DNA from: Zelopaecilomyces penicillatus
Taxonomy: Eukaryota > Ascomycota > Sordariomycetes > Hypocreales > Pseudodiploosporaceae
Length of the DNA: 64,000 bases
Assembly (NCBI GenBank): GCA_005765155.1
Contig: VCCP01000001.1
Span: 5,332,001 to 5,396,000, forward strand
Reading direction: 5' to 3'
Shown here: positions 1-9,552 of the stretch, piece by piece
How positions within the stretch are numbered: position 1 is the stretch's first letter
Layout of the letters: every line of letters starts with the position of its first letter
The notes under the pieces: model-generated
Seen by the model: the letters and a program-made list of their open reading frames with translations, nothing else
Databases searched by the model: none
Told to the model about the DNA's origin: nothing
Position numbers and translations under genes: made by a program

Positions 1-1852
1 CTAGATAGGGTGGGAACTGTCAAAGTTTGCCCTAATGCACTCGTGGACACGGGATAAGATGGGCCGAGCTCTGGCCGGGCTCTGGCCGGGCTACCTCATG
101 GGGACCTGGATTCTTCTGATTTAGCGTGCAAGATGCGCGTTGCGCGTTGCGTGTTGGGTCAGTGTAGCCGTCGACTCTTGTCTCAGCGGCTGAAGGGGAG
201 CAAGGGGAAAAGCTGAGTACGCCTGATAGGCTGGATTGGGAGGAAATGGGAAATCACAGATTAGGATGAAATCAGATGGGCTGAGACGGATGGCATGATG
301 GATGGATGCTGCATCACTTCATTTTGAGATGGATGGGCGGACCGGGCGGGTCGCCACTCGGCGTCGGGTCCACTTTGTCGGGTCCGGCCCACGGGCGCTA
401 AGCCGTATCCAGGTGTCAATAGCAGCAACAATAGCAAAGGACAATAGCAAGCCCGAAACCACGCCAACAGACCGACTCGGCCGACCTGCCAGGGCCCAGC
501 CAGCCTGACCAGGGGTCCTGGCCAAGACACCAAGTTGGCAACCGACTAGGGAACTGGGCTCAAGAGGCGCCTCTCTCTCCCTGCGGTGAGCTCCAAGCTT
601 TCCTCATGGCTGGACGGTTGGGCCAACCGAGGTCCCCGGACACAGGAGCGCGCGTCTTCGCCGACGACAATACTAACGACGGGCCAACGTGAATAGGACA
701 TCCTGGATCCCTGCACGACCCGCTCAGGCGGGGAAAAAGCTGCACCATCCCTGCCGGTTCGGCTGTTTACAGACAGATGTCTGTTTTGTTCTTTCTCTAA
801 TAGGGAGTGGAGGGGGGAGACAGAATGCGGGAAACGGATATCTCAACGGGTGCATGCATTTTTGGCAACGGCCGAAGAAGAGACGACACCAGTACAACGA
901 AGTAAACAACCGCCCCCCTCCTCTCTCACCCTGGAAAGAGAAACGCCGGGTCAACGTAGCAGTTACATTCTCGCATGGACACACAACTCCCAGTGTCTGG
1001 GTGTGTCAAGGCAGCATGACGTACACAACTTGCATGTATCGACGACATTTGATGCAGGTCAGCAGCCTTTCCTTCCCCCCTCCCTACTTTAGCTGGTTTT
1101 CTGTCGGCAGACTACCGACATCGATCGGTGGCTGGCACAGCATTCCGTTTGGAATCTGCACTTTTTTTGCTTTAGGGAGGGGCGTGTGACATTAGGATTT
1201 TACATGAATGGGGTAAGATTTTGGCGAGAAGCTTGTGGCGTTTGTATGCAGATGTGTGTGAATTATGTGTTTGAGTGAATGTGGCATCACACAAAGGCCA
1301 AGGCGTACGGCCGCCGCTAGAGAGGCCCAGAGCCAAGGAATTAACATTGGATCCCCCCCGTTCGACATGCATTGTCACGGCACGGAATGCCATGTGCACG
1401 GCAGGGTGCATCTTCAGGGAGAAGAAGAAGAATCAATACTGCCTATCTGGCTATCGGCGACTGTCTGTCTGGTTATTGTCTAGGATGGGGGGAAGGGTCT
1501 TACCAATTGGGACTGCTCTAGACTTGCCAAGGCGGCTACGTGCTTCTGAAAATGGCATTCCAACTTTCTTATATCTGGGGGAGCTCTCTTCCTCTGAGAT
1601 CATTTTGTTCAGCTTCATCACCTTTAACATTCACACTCTTCACAAACACACGCTATTACCTCTCTAAGAAGCTTTTAGCTCTCATCTACACTCACACACA
1701 CACACACATCCATCCATCACTTGCTCAAGATACCCTCTTGCAACACCAGCTATCTGCATATTGGTGTAAGCTTTGTATCAAACAAACGACTTCCGTGACC
1801 TCCAAGACTCCAACAAAAATCTCTCGACATTTCACTCACACAAATCTCAATC
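1..1852. other. Gene-free left edge and promoter/5' leader of the next gene
   Basis: I find no convincing gene here. The open frames are short, overlap on both strands and do not resemble known proteins. The last 250 bases turn pyrimidine-rich, with a CA-dinucleotide tract near 1692-1708, as in leaders upstream of fungal start codons. They probably form the promoter and 5' UTR of the ORF starting at 1853. Confidence 0.6.
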
Positions 1853-2410
1853 ATGCATCCTAAACCTTCATTGATCCGGGAGATCCAGGCCACGATCCGC
1901 AACGAAGCCTCTCACCAAGACTCCTCAATACTATCACCCCCACCAGCATACACATCCGAGAGACGGCTGTTTATGCGCCGACCTCCTCCAACAACAGCCA
2001 TGAGCCAGACTTTCTTCGACGACAACGATGACTCGGATGCGTCAGAGGGCATTTCTCCCATCAGCCTTCGCATCAACACCTCCGTTATCATAACTAAAAG
2101 CAACAACCTCGTTTGCTTGTCAGAGACCCCAGCCGAGCATGCAAACGCCATCGCCCGGGCTGTCGTACAAGCCATCTACGATAACAGCTCAGGACAGTGC
2201 GGTATTCCTATGATTGATGAGGACGGTCGTCCGAGACCTGTCAACATCGAGGTGGATGCTGGCATCACGGTCGAGGGTGCGGGCAACATTGTGGGCAAAG
2301 AGGATTTTGTCAAGCATGTGTTGAGCAACTGGCTTCCTGGAGATGACAGCGACTCTTTAGGCTCATCCTCTTCTAAGCGCCGTTACTCGAGAGAAAACCA
2401 TGACTCTTAA
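1853..2410 (+). CDS. Orphan acidic/serine-rich hypothetical protein, 185 aa
   Basis: This is a single-exon frame from an ATG at 1853 to a TAA at 2408. I do not recognise the family. The N-terminal 60 residues are Pro/Ser-rich and look disordered. The middle, about residues 70-165, alternates hydrophobic and charged residues like a small folded domain (segments such as AIARAVVQAIYD and VNIEVDAGITVEG). The tail is Ser/Arg-rich. There is no signal peptide or membrane segment. The 5' leader is CT-rich and has CA repeats, which suggests an expressed gene. A later in-frame Met at residue 49 (MSQTFF) is an alternative start. The folded middle suggests a real protein, but its role is unknown. Confidence 0.6.
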   Translation: MHPKPSLIREIQATIRNEASHQDSSILSPPPAYTSERRLFMRRPPPTTAMSQTFFDDNDDSDASEGISPISLRINTSVIITKSNNLVCLSETPAEHANAIARAVVQAIYDNSSGQCGIPMIDEDGRPRPVNIEVDAGITVEGAGNIVGKEDFVKHVLSNWLPGDDSDSLGSSSSKRRYSRENHDS

Positions 2411-2930
2411 ATCAGGGTTTCCCATGGTCAGGGCTGGTTTTGCATAACTAGCTCCTACGCTTTTTCTCACACTTGTTCTCCTCTTTTTTTCTTTCCTGCT
2501 TTGTGTTGTTATTCCATCTGCTTTTTGTGTCTCCCCTTGGCTTGCCGCATCTGTCTGGTTTTCTTCTTAGAGAAATGAAGCGTTTGGATATTTTGTTTTG
2601 TTTTTTTGGGGGGGGAGTTCATCTTGCAGCTCATTTTCCTGGCTCAGTTGATACACGAGAAAAACTTTTAGGGTTCTGGGTTTCGGGTTTTACTACTTGT
2701 CGTTATTATGAACGTATTATGAGCATTGTATATACATATACCTATGTAGTCAGCAGTATTTTGTTTTTCCAGCAAATATGAAATGGAAACTATTTTGATA
2801 TGTTTGAAGCTCGGGATCTCTATGATATTTGACGTGAACCTCCCTGCTCTGACTTCTGAATCCCATTGAAATTTCCCACGGCCAATTCCTACCCTATACT
2901 GGGGTTAGTTGGCGAATGAAACATCAACAA
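2411..2930. other. Intergenic, 3' UTR of the orphan ORF
   Basis: T-rich sequence follows the stop codon and is typical of a fungal 3' UTR and terminator. I see no gene before the tRNA at 2931. Confidence 0.5.
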
Positions 2931-3041
2931 GGCACTTTGGCCGAGTGGTCTAAGGCGCCGTGTTCAGGTCCAGTCTGGAGCAATCCATTCAATCTATTCG
3001 CGGTCTAGTAATAGGCGAGGGTTCGAATCCCTCAGGTGTCA
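2931..3041 (+). tRNA. tRNA-Leu (anticodon CAG) with a 29-nt intron
   Basis: The acceptor arms GGCACTT (2931-2937) and AGGTGTC (3034-3040) pair, with two G-T wobbles, and are followed by the discriminator A at 3041. The D-arm reads GCCGAGTGGTCTAAGGC. The anticodon stem CCGTG (2958-2962) pairs with CGCGG (2999-3003). The loop holds TT-CAG-G, which puts anticodon CAG at 2965-2967. An intron of about 29 nt (2969-2997) follows position 37, the usual place for nuclear tRNA introns. A type II variable arm with a CTA/TAG stem and a perfect T-arm (GAGGG TTCGAAT CCCTC) complete it. It decodes CUG as leucine, consistent with the standard code. Confidence 0.95.
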
Positions 3042-3999
3042 TATCTTTTTGCCGCTATACAATGCTACGGTCTCTTTAAGAACAAGGGATCACTCGAGAA
3101 CTCTGGTAAACGAATAAATAATAGGAGTGGGAATGAGAACTTCACACCGACTATTAATGGTTGTTTTTCTTTGCTAGGTTGGTGTGGCTATGCTGGAATG
3201 TCTTTCCCAAGGATTATTTTATTAGTTGAAAACCCCGGATCCAGCCGTGCCGGTGAAGAATGCGGCCGTGGCTGTCACTAAGGTGGGCAGATTCTGTCAC
3301 TGGAATGGGCTGAGAGCAGATGACAATTCAAGATTGGAATGCAAACATGTCGGTCGGTGGGAGTTGGAACGTGCAATGCGAGTTTCATAGTTTTGCATCT
3401 TGTGATATGCCGATTGTTATTCTGTACTAACCCATGTCTGTCTGTCTGTCTTCTGTATGGAGAATGAATGGAACTAACAAACGACCAGTGTTATTTGTTA
3501 GCCCCCTCCTCCACCAGCGCCATCCATTACAATTGCAGTCAATATTACCCCTCGACAACCCCTCTTCTCCCAACCCATCATCTCCGTCTTTTTCCCCAGG
3601 TGGGCCAGAGTTGGATTAAGAACTCAGCCACGCTCTGGGCGGCGGCAGCGGCACATGCATCTATCTTATGGTCTATCCCTATCTAATCGCGCTCTTTCCC
3701 GTGACGTAGACTGCTGGGTGGGTGGGTGAGCGGTGGAAGAGCTGAGAGCCGTTGAGAGGCTGTTTAAAGATTAACCTCCATATAAATCTGCTTAGCCTCC
3801 TCACTCTTTTCTTCCATAGTCTAGTGTTTGTGTATGTGTGTGTGTGTTTGCAGTCCGTTCTATTCTACACAACGGTAGACGACGGCAGAGAAAAGCAGCC
3901 GCTCAATTCGAGAGATTGCCAGACAGAAGATAAGATATTCATTACTAAATACACATATATCTACACACTTTACCCTTCACACTTCACACAACCACCACC
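3042..3999. other. Intergenic and promoter of the PI-PLC-like gene
   Basis: No supportable gene was found. A GT-dinucleotide tract near 3831-3848 and a CA-rich, pyrimidine-rich leader precede the ATG at 4000, whose context is CACCACCATGG. Confidence 0.5.
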
Positions 4000-5415
4000 A
4001 TGGCCAACCTCTCCATCCGCAACCTGACCATCCACCCGCTCGAGCTCATCTCTGTCGAGCGCTTCGAGAGCGAAAAAGTCGGCACCGGCAATGTCCTCAG
4101 CAACGTCGGCAACGCCATCACCGGCTTCATCAATGCCACCCAGATCCATAACCACCAGATCCGCCCCAAGGGCGACGGCCGGGACAAGCAGGATACCTCC
4201 GTCCGCGTCGAGCCCTTCACCACTGCTACCACAGAGATCCGCACCGCCGACCCAGGCCGGGAAGTCATTCGGCTTGTCTTCCGCACCGAGGATCACACCT
4301 ACGAGACTGATGTGCCGAGCCCCTCGCGCAAGTCAGCCGTCATGAAGAAGCTCAGCGACGGGCCTCACGACCTGACTGTCGTTTATGTGCCCACTGGGGC
4401 GATGCTCGCAGTCTTCTCCTCTGCTAAGCTCAACGCTTGGATGCAGGAACTCCACGACGACTGGCCTCTTCCGTTGCTCTCTATCCCCGGCACTCACAAT
4501 TCGCCGACCTGTCACAAGGCTCTGCCCTCTGTGCGCTGCCAGTCTGTGGGCATCCCCGAACAGCTTCGCAATGGCGTTCGCTTCCTTGATATCCGCGTGT
4601 CTGTTAGTCCCGATGACGATGGCCTGGCCCTCGTCCACAGCGCATTCCCCATTAGCCTCACTGGCACCAAGTCCTTTGCCGACATGCTCGAAGACATCTA
4701 CAGCTTCCTCGACGAGAACCCTAGCGAGACCATACTCATGAGCGTCAAGCGCGAGGGAACCGGCAAGGGCACCGACCAGGACTTGAGCAAGTACCTGAAA
4801 TACAGCTACGTCGACAAGAAGCGACACCGCTGGTGGACGGAGCCTAAGATTCCAACTCTCGGCCCTGCCCGTGGCCGCATCGTCATCATCCGTCGCTTTG
4901 CCCTCAACGACGACATGTGGAAGACATGCTGGGACGGCCGGGGATGGGCTATTGACGCCCAGAGCTGGCCCGATAACTGCGAGGACGGCACCGTCGGCGG
5001 CGGTCACATCCGTGTTCAGGATTTTTACGAAATCACCGAGAGCGATAACATCGAGAAGAAGATTGACTTCACCCGCGGCCAGCTGGAACGTGCTGGCGAG
5101 CAAGACTTCCACATTGCAGGCATGTCTGACTTCAAGGCCGACGCTGCGCTGCCCCCCTTCTTCGTCAACTTCCTGAGCGCTAGCAACTTCTTCAACGCCA
5201 CCTGCTGGCCCGAGAGAATTGCCGCCAAGGTGAATCCATCCGTCATTGAATATCTCTGCATTCGTCATGGTGAAGATGGTCAGGGCCCCAATAAACTCAA
5301 GATCGGGTCCGCTAGCACAGGCATTGTTGTAACAGATTGGGTCGGAGCCAACGATGACTGGGATCTCATCAGATGCATCGTAGGCATGAATGCTAGACTG
5401 CAACTGAAGAGATAA
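4000..5415 (+). CDS. PI-PLC X-domain phosphodiesterase (bacterial-type phosphatidylinositol-specific phospholipase C-like)
   Basis: This is an intronless 471-residue protein. Residues about 1-145 form a leading domain rich in beta strands that I do not recognise. From about residue 155 the single-domain PI-PLC X fold is evident: LSIPGTHNS with catalytic His166, then VRFLDIRV, then the second catalytic His213 in LVHSAFP. This is the two-histidine arrangement that cleaves phosphatidylinositol to cyclic inositol phosphate and diacylglycerol. No signal peptide is visible, so it probably acts inside the cell, unlike secreted bacterial enzymes. The eukaryotic Y, EF-hand and C2 domains are absent. 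The substrate is inferred from the family. The coding strand avoids rare codons strongly enough to leave a long antisense open frame, which is not a gene. Confidence 0.85.
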   Translation: MANLSIRNLTIHPLELISVERFESEKVGTGNVLSNVGNAITGFINATQIHNHQIRPKGDGRDKQDTSVRVEPFTTATTEIRTADPGREVIRLVFRTEDHTYETDVPSPSRKSAVMKKLSDGPHDLTVVYVPTGAMLAVFSSAKLNAWMQELHDDWPLPLLSIPGTHNSPTCHKALPSVRCQSVGIPEQLRNGVRFLDIRVSVSPDDDGLALVHSAFPISLTGTKSFADMLEDIYSFLDENPSETILMSVKREGTGKGTDQDLSKYLKYSYVDKKRHRWWTEPKIPTLGPARGRIVIIRRFALNDDMWKTCWDGRGWAIDAQSWPDNCEDGTVGGGHIRVQDFYEITESDNIEKKIDFTRGQLERAGEQDFHIAGMSDFKADAALPPFFVNFLSASNFFNATCWPERIAAKVNPSVIEYLCIRHGEDGQGPNKLKIGSASTGIVVTDWVGANDDWDLIRCIVGMNARLQLKR

Positions 5416-5698
5416 CCATTTGACAGGTGGAGAATTGTCGTTTGGAGGGGGCAGAATAGACCAAGCCAGTTCTGTTACACAGCATACAGAGCTATGACTA
5501 TAGCCACGGCGGATAGCATTTAGGGATACACTTGGCAAAAAACAGAGCAAATGAGTTGGAAAAATCTTTATTCATAGTTATATAGACCAACTCTCCAATA
5601 AATCAAATTACTTTCCAAACGCTTCCGGCAACCTGTGGTAACCTGAATTAGCCATTGTGAAACTATACGCAGATTCAAAAATAATAATCCAAAATAAG

Positions 5699-5790
5699 AA
5701 CCATCATCAGTTCTCCAAGGTGAAAAGTTTGTTCATCACGTTGAACTCAGCCAATGTAGATAGAATTAAGATAAAGTCATCCTGATGGTT
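5699..5790 (-). ncRNA. Box C/D snoRNA with two guides for the large-subunit rRNA
   Basis: Read on the minus strand, an 8-bp terminal stem (AACCATCA with TGATGGTT in plus-strand terms) closes the element. Inside are a near-consensus C box (AGGATGA, plus 5778-5784), box D' CTGA (5747-5750), a perfect C' box GTGATGA (5733-5739) and box D CTGA (5707-5710). The guide upstream of D is complementary to plus bases 5712-5724, TCTCCAAGGTGAA. The guide upstream of D' is complementary to 5752-5762, CAATGTAGATA. From memory both strings occur a few tens of bases apart in a conserved part of fungal 25S rRNA, so two 2'-O-methylation sites are predicted there. The yeast counterpart was not assigned. Confidence 0.8.
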
Positions 5791-6011
5791 TTGGTTGGGC
5801 CAGCAAAACAGAAAGTAAAGTGCCTACCTTGTGCGGAAGCTTGGAAGTACCAAGTGCAGTTGATTATTACCTAGCGATGAACGCGTTAGTCCCAAGACAC
5901 TTTGGAGTATTAAAAGTCAACATGACAAAAAACACAGCCATTGCCATGACCTAAAGTGCTGTCAGCTTTTGAAGATTCATTGACAATCACAGGTTGCACT
6001 TCTTACCTGTA

Positions 6012-6099
6012 TCAGAAGTTGTAGTTGTGTTCATGCCCCAGCGATTCTCCGAAGAGAATCGTGGATCAAACAGTGTGAATACGTTGATCAATTCATCAC
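6012..6099 (-). ncRNA. Possible box C/D snoRNA or structured intron with a UUCG hairpin
   Basis: On the minus strand a perfect GTGATGA (plus 6093-6099) is followed 80 bases later by CTGA (6012-6015), just before a GTAAGA donor. Between them is a perfect 8-bp hairpin, CGATTCTC/GAGAATCG, whose minus-strand loop is TTCG (about 6041-6060). The flanking terminal stem is poor, and another CTGA lies immediately upstream of the GTGATGA. The boxes could therefore be D'/C' of a longer element. I could not match a guide to rRNA. Confidence 0.35.
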
Positions 6100-6215
6100 A
6101 TTCAGGATACATGGTAATGTGTATGTATAGAAATTGGTTTTTGTATTACCTAGTTTGTATTAGTTATCATGTTCATGTGCCAGATCAATCAATACAACAG
6201 AGCACAACTAATAGA

Positions 6216-6357
6216 CCACAATCAGGTGACGAATTATCATCAATAGCTCCCACCGAACCCCCCACCACAAGGTTTTGTACGACCTTGCTTTCTAGGGCGA
6301 GAGGTTGGTGAGGCTCGATTATGTCCGCCCGTTCGTTCAAATTTCATCATAATGTGG
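6216..6357 (-). ncRNA. Probable long box C/D snoRNA (about 142 nt)
   Basis: On the minus strand a consensus C box ATGATGA (plus 6344-6350) and a D box CTGA (6222-6225) are bracketed by a complementary terminal stem, CCACA at 6353-6357 and TGTGG at 6216-6220. A C'-like TTGATGA lies near the 3' end and an internal hairpin CAAGGT/ACCTTG lies in the middle. The length is at the long end for C/D RNAs, as seen for structured guides such as U14 or the snR4/snR45 type. I could not recognise an rRNA target, so the class is inferred from boxes and stem only. Confidence 0.55.
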
Positions 6358-6464
6358 AAGTGCTCGGCCCGACGGAATAGAAAGACGTGATGTAAGTACC
6401 TGTAGAGCTGATGTTAGCAAAACAACTCTCTACTGAAGATGCAACAAAAGATCAAATGATTTTG

Positions 6465-6563
6465 TCTCCAGTCAGACAAGGCTGAAACTAAAAAACACGG
6501 TATCCACATTATGTATTAGGCATGAGGAATCCCTATGGTGTAGATTTCTTCATCACTCGGAGA
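6465..6563 (-). ncRNA. Box C/D snoRNA, snR41-like (18S rRNA guide)
   Basis: On the minus strand a terminal stem TCTCC/GGAGA (plus 6559-6563 and 6465-6469) encloses a consensus C box GTGATGA (6550-6556) and a D box CTGA (6472-6475). The guide just upstream of D is complementary to plus bases 6477-6489, CAAGGCTGAAACT. That string belongs to the universally conserved 18S segment preceding the GAATTGACGG motif. By the D+5 rule the methylated residue is the first G of AAGGCTG, which agrees with the 18S site Gm1126 that yeast snR41 serves. The D' guide was not resolved. Confidence 0.8.
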
Positions 6564-7190
6564 TTGAAAAGGAAGAGAAAAATAAAAATTGAGACGAACC
6601 TTTTAAAATAATGTGATGGCACAGCTTCCTTCAAGAAGAGATTGCTCTAGTGTAGAAGCTGGAACTTGTCAGTAAGACTCCTCATGAGAACTGTCTACCG
6701 ACGATGGGATCCAGGGTGTGCTCAGGCGAAAATAATTAAAGGTAGTCACCACGAGGTGGTATGATTTGGATTGTTCATGATTCGTGTACATCATTGATAT
6801 GAAAGGAAAGGGATCGGAGAAGAGTAGAGGCTTACCTGATTGCAGATTGACCACCAAGACGGGCGTTGAAACGCGCACTTGCGCTTCCAAACGCACCGTC
6901 AATTGGTGGTTTTTTGTTGTAGAGAAGGAAGAAAGGAAAAAAAGCTGACGGAAATTTTCTTGCTGCGACTTGTAGGAACGTGATATTTGGCGCTAGTCTA
7001 TATTGGGAGAGCAAGCCCCCGCACCATGTGGCGCTTTGGAGTCTGAGCCCAAGCTGTGGCGGTGCACATGTTAGCTCCACTTGTCTAGAGTGGGTGGCGA
7101 ATGTCACCGCCAGAGGATATAGGCACTGACGTACCCATCCGCTGACTCCCGTCTTACCTCCTTCAACCAACGCATGCAAACTCCTTCAAC

Positions 7191-8528
7191 ATGACATCGG
7201 TGATAGGGGCGATATTGGGTCCGGCGACCCTTCGCCTCCTTCGCCATGCCGTGGCCCAAACCACCAAAGTGGTCCGGACGAAGCTTGCATCTGCAGGCAG
7301 ACCCCTCCACGGCCAACCTCAACTGATCCCCATACGAACTGGCTATACCGGACGACAACCTATTCATCCCTCTGCTCTTCTCAAGCAACAGAAAAGTGGT
7401 GCAAGATGGTTCTCTGGTATTTCGGGCAAAGGCATCCACAATGTGGTGCGAAGGTTCATCACCTCTGAGCGCGCGGCCGCCAACGGCTCTCGATTTGGGC
7501 GGTATAAGGGCCCGACGTCCAATACGTCACGACGAGTTGCCCAGTTCTCAGGTCGAGCACCATTTGCAAGCACTTTACGTCCCAACCTAACTGGCGGCGC
7601 AATGCCGAGGACTGCTGGAGGATACAGCCTCGGTGGTGGTGGTGGTGCACGATATTTCTCGCACACTCCAGTTGCCCCAGCTCAAGTCATCCAAAATGTG
7701 TCGCAGGCTATGCGAGCATTCTTTCTTTCAGGACAGAAAATCCGATACGATGGAGTTGGTCCTCGAGGTGAAGCCAGGTACCGTGCCGTGTCGGGCCTGG
7801 AGGATGAAGCCATGCGCAAGTTGGCCGATATCCCGCGATTTGCTCCTGGTGCCTACATCGACTTCCAGCTTAGCCCTACCCTTACAGCTTTGAGCCCCCT
7901 CGCAGCAGCACTTGCTGCTGCTCCCCAGAGCTCTATGTTCCACAATGAGGCTACTTCCGTCTCCCCAAGTCTCAACACTGAAGGATTTCTCGATGTTCTC
8001 TCAGCTGATTTTGGTCGGACGCTGAAAGACTTGACCGCTGTTTTCGCTGACTTGCAGCGACTATCGGTTCTCGGGGATTTGCCAGTTTCGTTGGAGAAGA
8101 ACAACATTCTTCGTGTACGATTCCCCGGTGTTGATGCTGCGACGATTGATCAATTATGTGATGACATTGGAATTCAGCGAGGGTCTGTCGGCCAGGATCC
8201 AGACTTGGATCTTGCCATGGGTGCGCCGGTAGCTCTTCAGTTTCCCTTTGCACCAGATACTGATAAAGTTTTGACGTCCCCTGGCGGATCTGTCCGCTCC
8301 TTGGAAGGCCATGAGCTCGACCAATCTTCACTCAGTTCTGATTCCTTCATCAGGGATGGCTTTGCATATGAGGCGTCTGACAACCCCTGGCTATCAGAGA
8401 CAGACGAATATGAGAGCATATCGCCCCCAGGAAACTCAGCGGAGCACCACCCAGGTGACTTTGAGGGCCTTGAGGGCATCTATCGGTTTTTGGAGGAATG
8501 CGATCGAGCCAAGGGTAGACTTGGGTAG
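7191..8528 (+). CDS. Conserved Pezizomycotina protein with a mitochondrial-type N-terminus, 445 aa
   Basis: This is a single-exon gene. The first 170 residues are Arg/Ser/Gly-rich with almost no acidic residues, resembling a mitochondrial presequence. They include motifs such as RWFSGISGKGIHNVVRRF and a GGGGGARYFSH stretch. A more ordered region follows at about residues 180-340 (FRxxGQKIRYDG, then a hydrophobic LSPLAAALAAAP segment and LDVLSADFGRTLKDLTAVFADL). The C-terminus is acidic. I recall similar fungal proteins carrying the database label 'casein kinase II beta 2 subunit', but I see no CK2-beta zinc motif here and do not adopt that name. The start is close downstream of the divergent snoRNA host, so the two may share a promoter. 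Confidence 0.7.
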   Translation: MTSVIGAILGPATLRLLRHAVAQTTKVVRTKLASAGRPLHGQPQLIPIRTGYTGRQPIHPSALLKQQKSGARWFSGISGKGIHNVVRRFITSERAAANGSRFGRYKGPTSNTSRRVAQFSGRAPFASTLRPNLTGGAMPRTAGGYSLGGGGGARYFSHTPVAPAQVIQNVSQAMRAFFLSGQKIRYDGVGPRGEARYRAVSGLEDEAMRKLADIPRFAPGAYIDFQLSPTLTALSPLAAALAAAPQSSMFHNEATSVSPSLNTEGFLDVLSADFGRTLKDLTAVFADLQRLSVLGDLPVSLEKNNILRVRFPGVDAATIDQLCDDIGIQRGSVGQDPDLDLAMGAPVALQFPFAPDTDKVLTSPGGSVRSLEGHELDQSSLSSDSFIRDGFAYEASDNPWLSETDEYESISPPGNSAEHHPGDFEGLEGIYRFLEECDRAKGRLG

Positions 8529-9552
8529 GGGCTGGCAATGCTCTGATCCACACCTTTTTTTGCGTAATGATTGATAAATCCACACTCTTTTGTAAATTTA
8601 GGACGTTTTATGATGTCGCAAGAATGATAGCAGTTTACCTTAAGTAACTGAATTCCATATGTTTCCTTTTTTCCCTTACTTTCTGTGCATATGTGAAAGG
8701 CTTGTCCAATGTTGGGGGTAAGACGTCTAATTGAGTAGACCTCATATTATTTTGATTTAGATGGGCTGCTTTTTGGCTTTGAAGTGTCCTGAGTGCCGTC
8801 TCTGGAAGGATATGGCGGGCCTTGCAGATACCTGGTGTTTGTGGTGAGATCTTGGAGTAAGATGCCCATTGAGATTAGATTTGCACAGCAGGTGTCACAA
8901 TCAATGCTCTTGCGCCTGTCCATTTTTCAGGTAGCCAAGTTATGGTTTGTTGATGGATTGAACGAGCGTGTTGTTTTGTCAAGTGATTGTCAAGAAGCGG
9001 AGAGTTGAAAAATACGGTTTCGGGTAGGTGCACTGCAAGTCAGCGTAGTACTGATAAGTGAGCTTATCGCTGACGCTGACGGCTAATGGGGAGTCGGGGA
9101 CACACCAGGAGAGGAGTTCATCCGAGCAGCCGGACTCAACTCGCTGGCGTATGTACCTGTAGCAAATCCCGTACCCGAATCCCTTAATTTCTCGCAAAAT
9201 AAACGAATAATGGGATCATTGCTGCGTAGTAGACGGATATTTCTGTAGAGAGAATCTATAGTAGGCTCAGTTAACGTGGGGTTCGTTGTCGGCTCCGGCC
9301 AGACCGGGATGCGTACCAAATCCACTAATTTTGAAGAGCTGCTCGCCCCACCCCATGAGCCTCGGCTTTCAGAGGTGGGCGGCGGCAGCGAGGACGGAAG
9401 CCGAGAGCACCCAAGTCAGCCAGCCTTCCTTCGCCTACAAAAATATTCCATATATTCCCTCCTCCTCCACATCCTCCACGCGATAACGTCTGCCTCTGTT
9501 ATCTATCTCAAATCTATCAATCTCTCCATTTACCACCCCCAATTACACCATA
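8529..9552. other. Intergenic, 3' UTR and promoter of the MaoC gene
   Basis: No gene is supportable here; open frames are short and unlike proteins. The 100 bases before 9553 are CT-rich, as in a fungal leader. Confidence 0.5.

Larger units (their letters stand above)
5560..6960 (-). ncRNA. Putative non-coding snoRNA host transcript with several intronic box C/D snoRNAs
   Basis: No protein gene fits this 1.4 kb. The minus strand has a series of donor-like AG|GTA junctions, with exon ends near 6836, 6400, 6150, 6007, 5871 and 5828. Box C/D snoRNAs lie between several of them. An AATAAAG signal on the minus strand at about 5575-5581 could mark the 3' end. The 5' end would lie near 6.9-7.1 kb, divergent from the gene at 7191. 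Fungal snoRNAs are commonly housed this way, in introns of a host whose exons do not code. Exact exon boundaries are not resolved. The host model is inference, while the snoRNA elements are seen directly. Confidence 0.5.

Noticed and set aside
689..1189. 166-codon frame near the left edge
   Set aside because: No motif, composition unlike coding, and overlapping frames of similar size on the other strand.
4333..5550. Minus-strand open frame of 405 codons opposite the PI-PLC gene
   Set aside because: It is the mirror of a strongly biased coding frame, and its translation shows no domain.
5868..6005. Another snoRNA between two donor-like sites
   Set aside because: CTGA is present, but there is no acceptable C box or closing stem.
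6660..6800. C/D-like boxes ATGATGT, CTGA, ATGAGGA and CTGA on the minus strand
   Set aside because: Both C boxes are off-consensus and no closing stem was found, so it is not listed as a feature.
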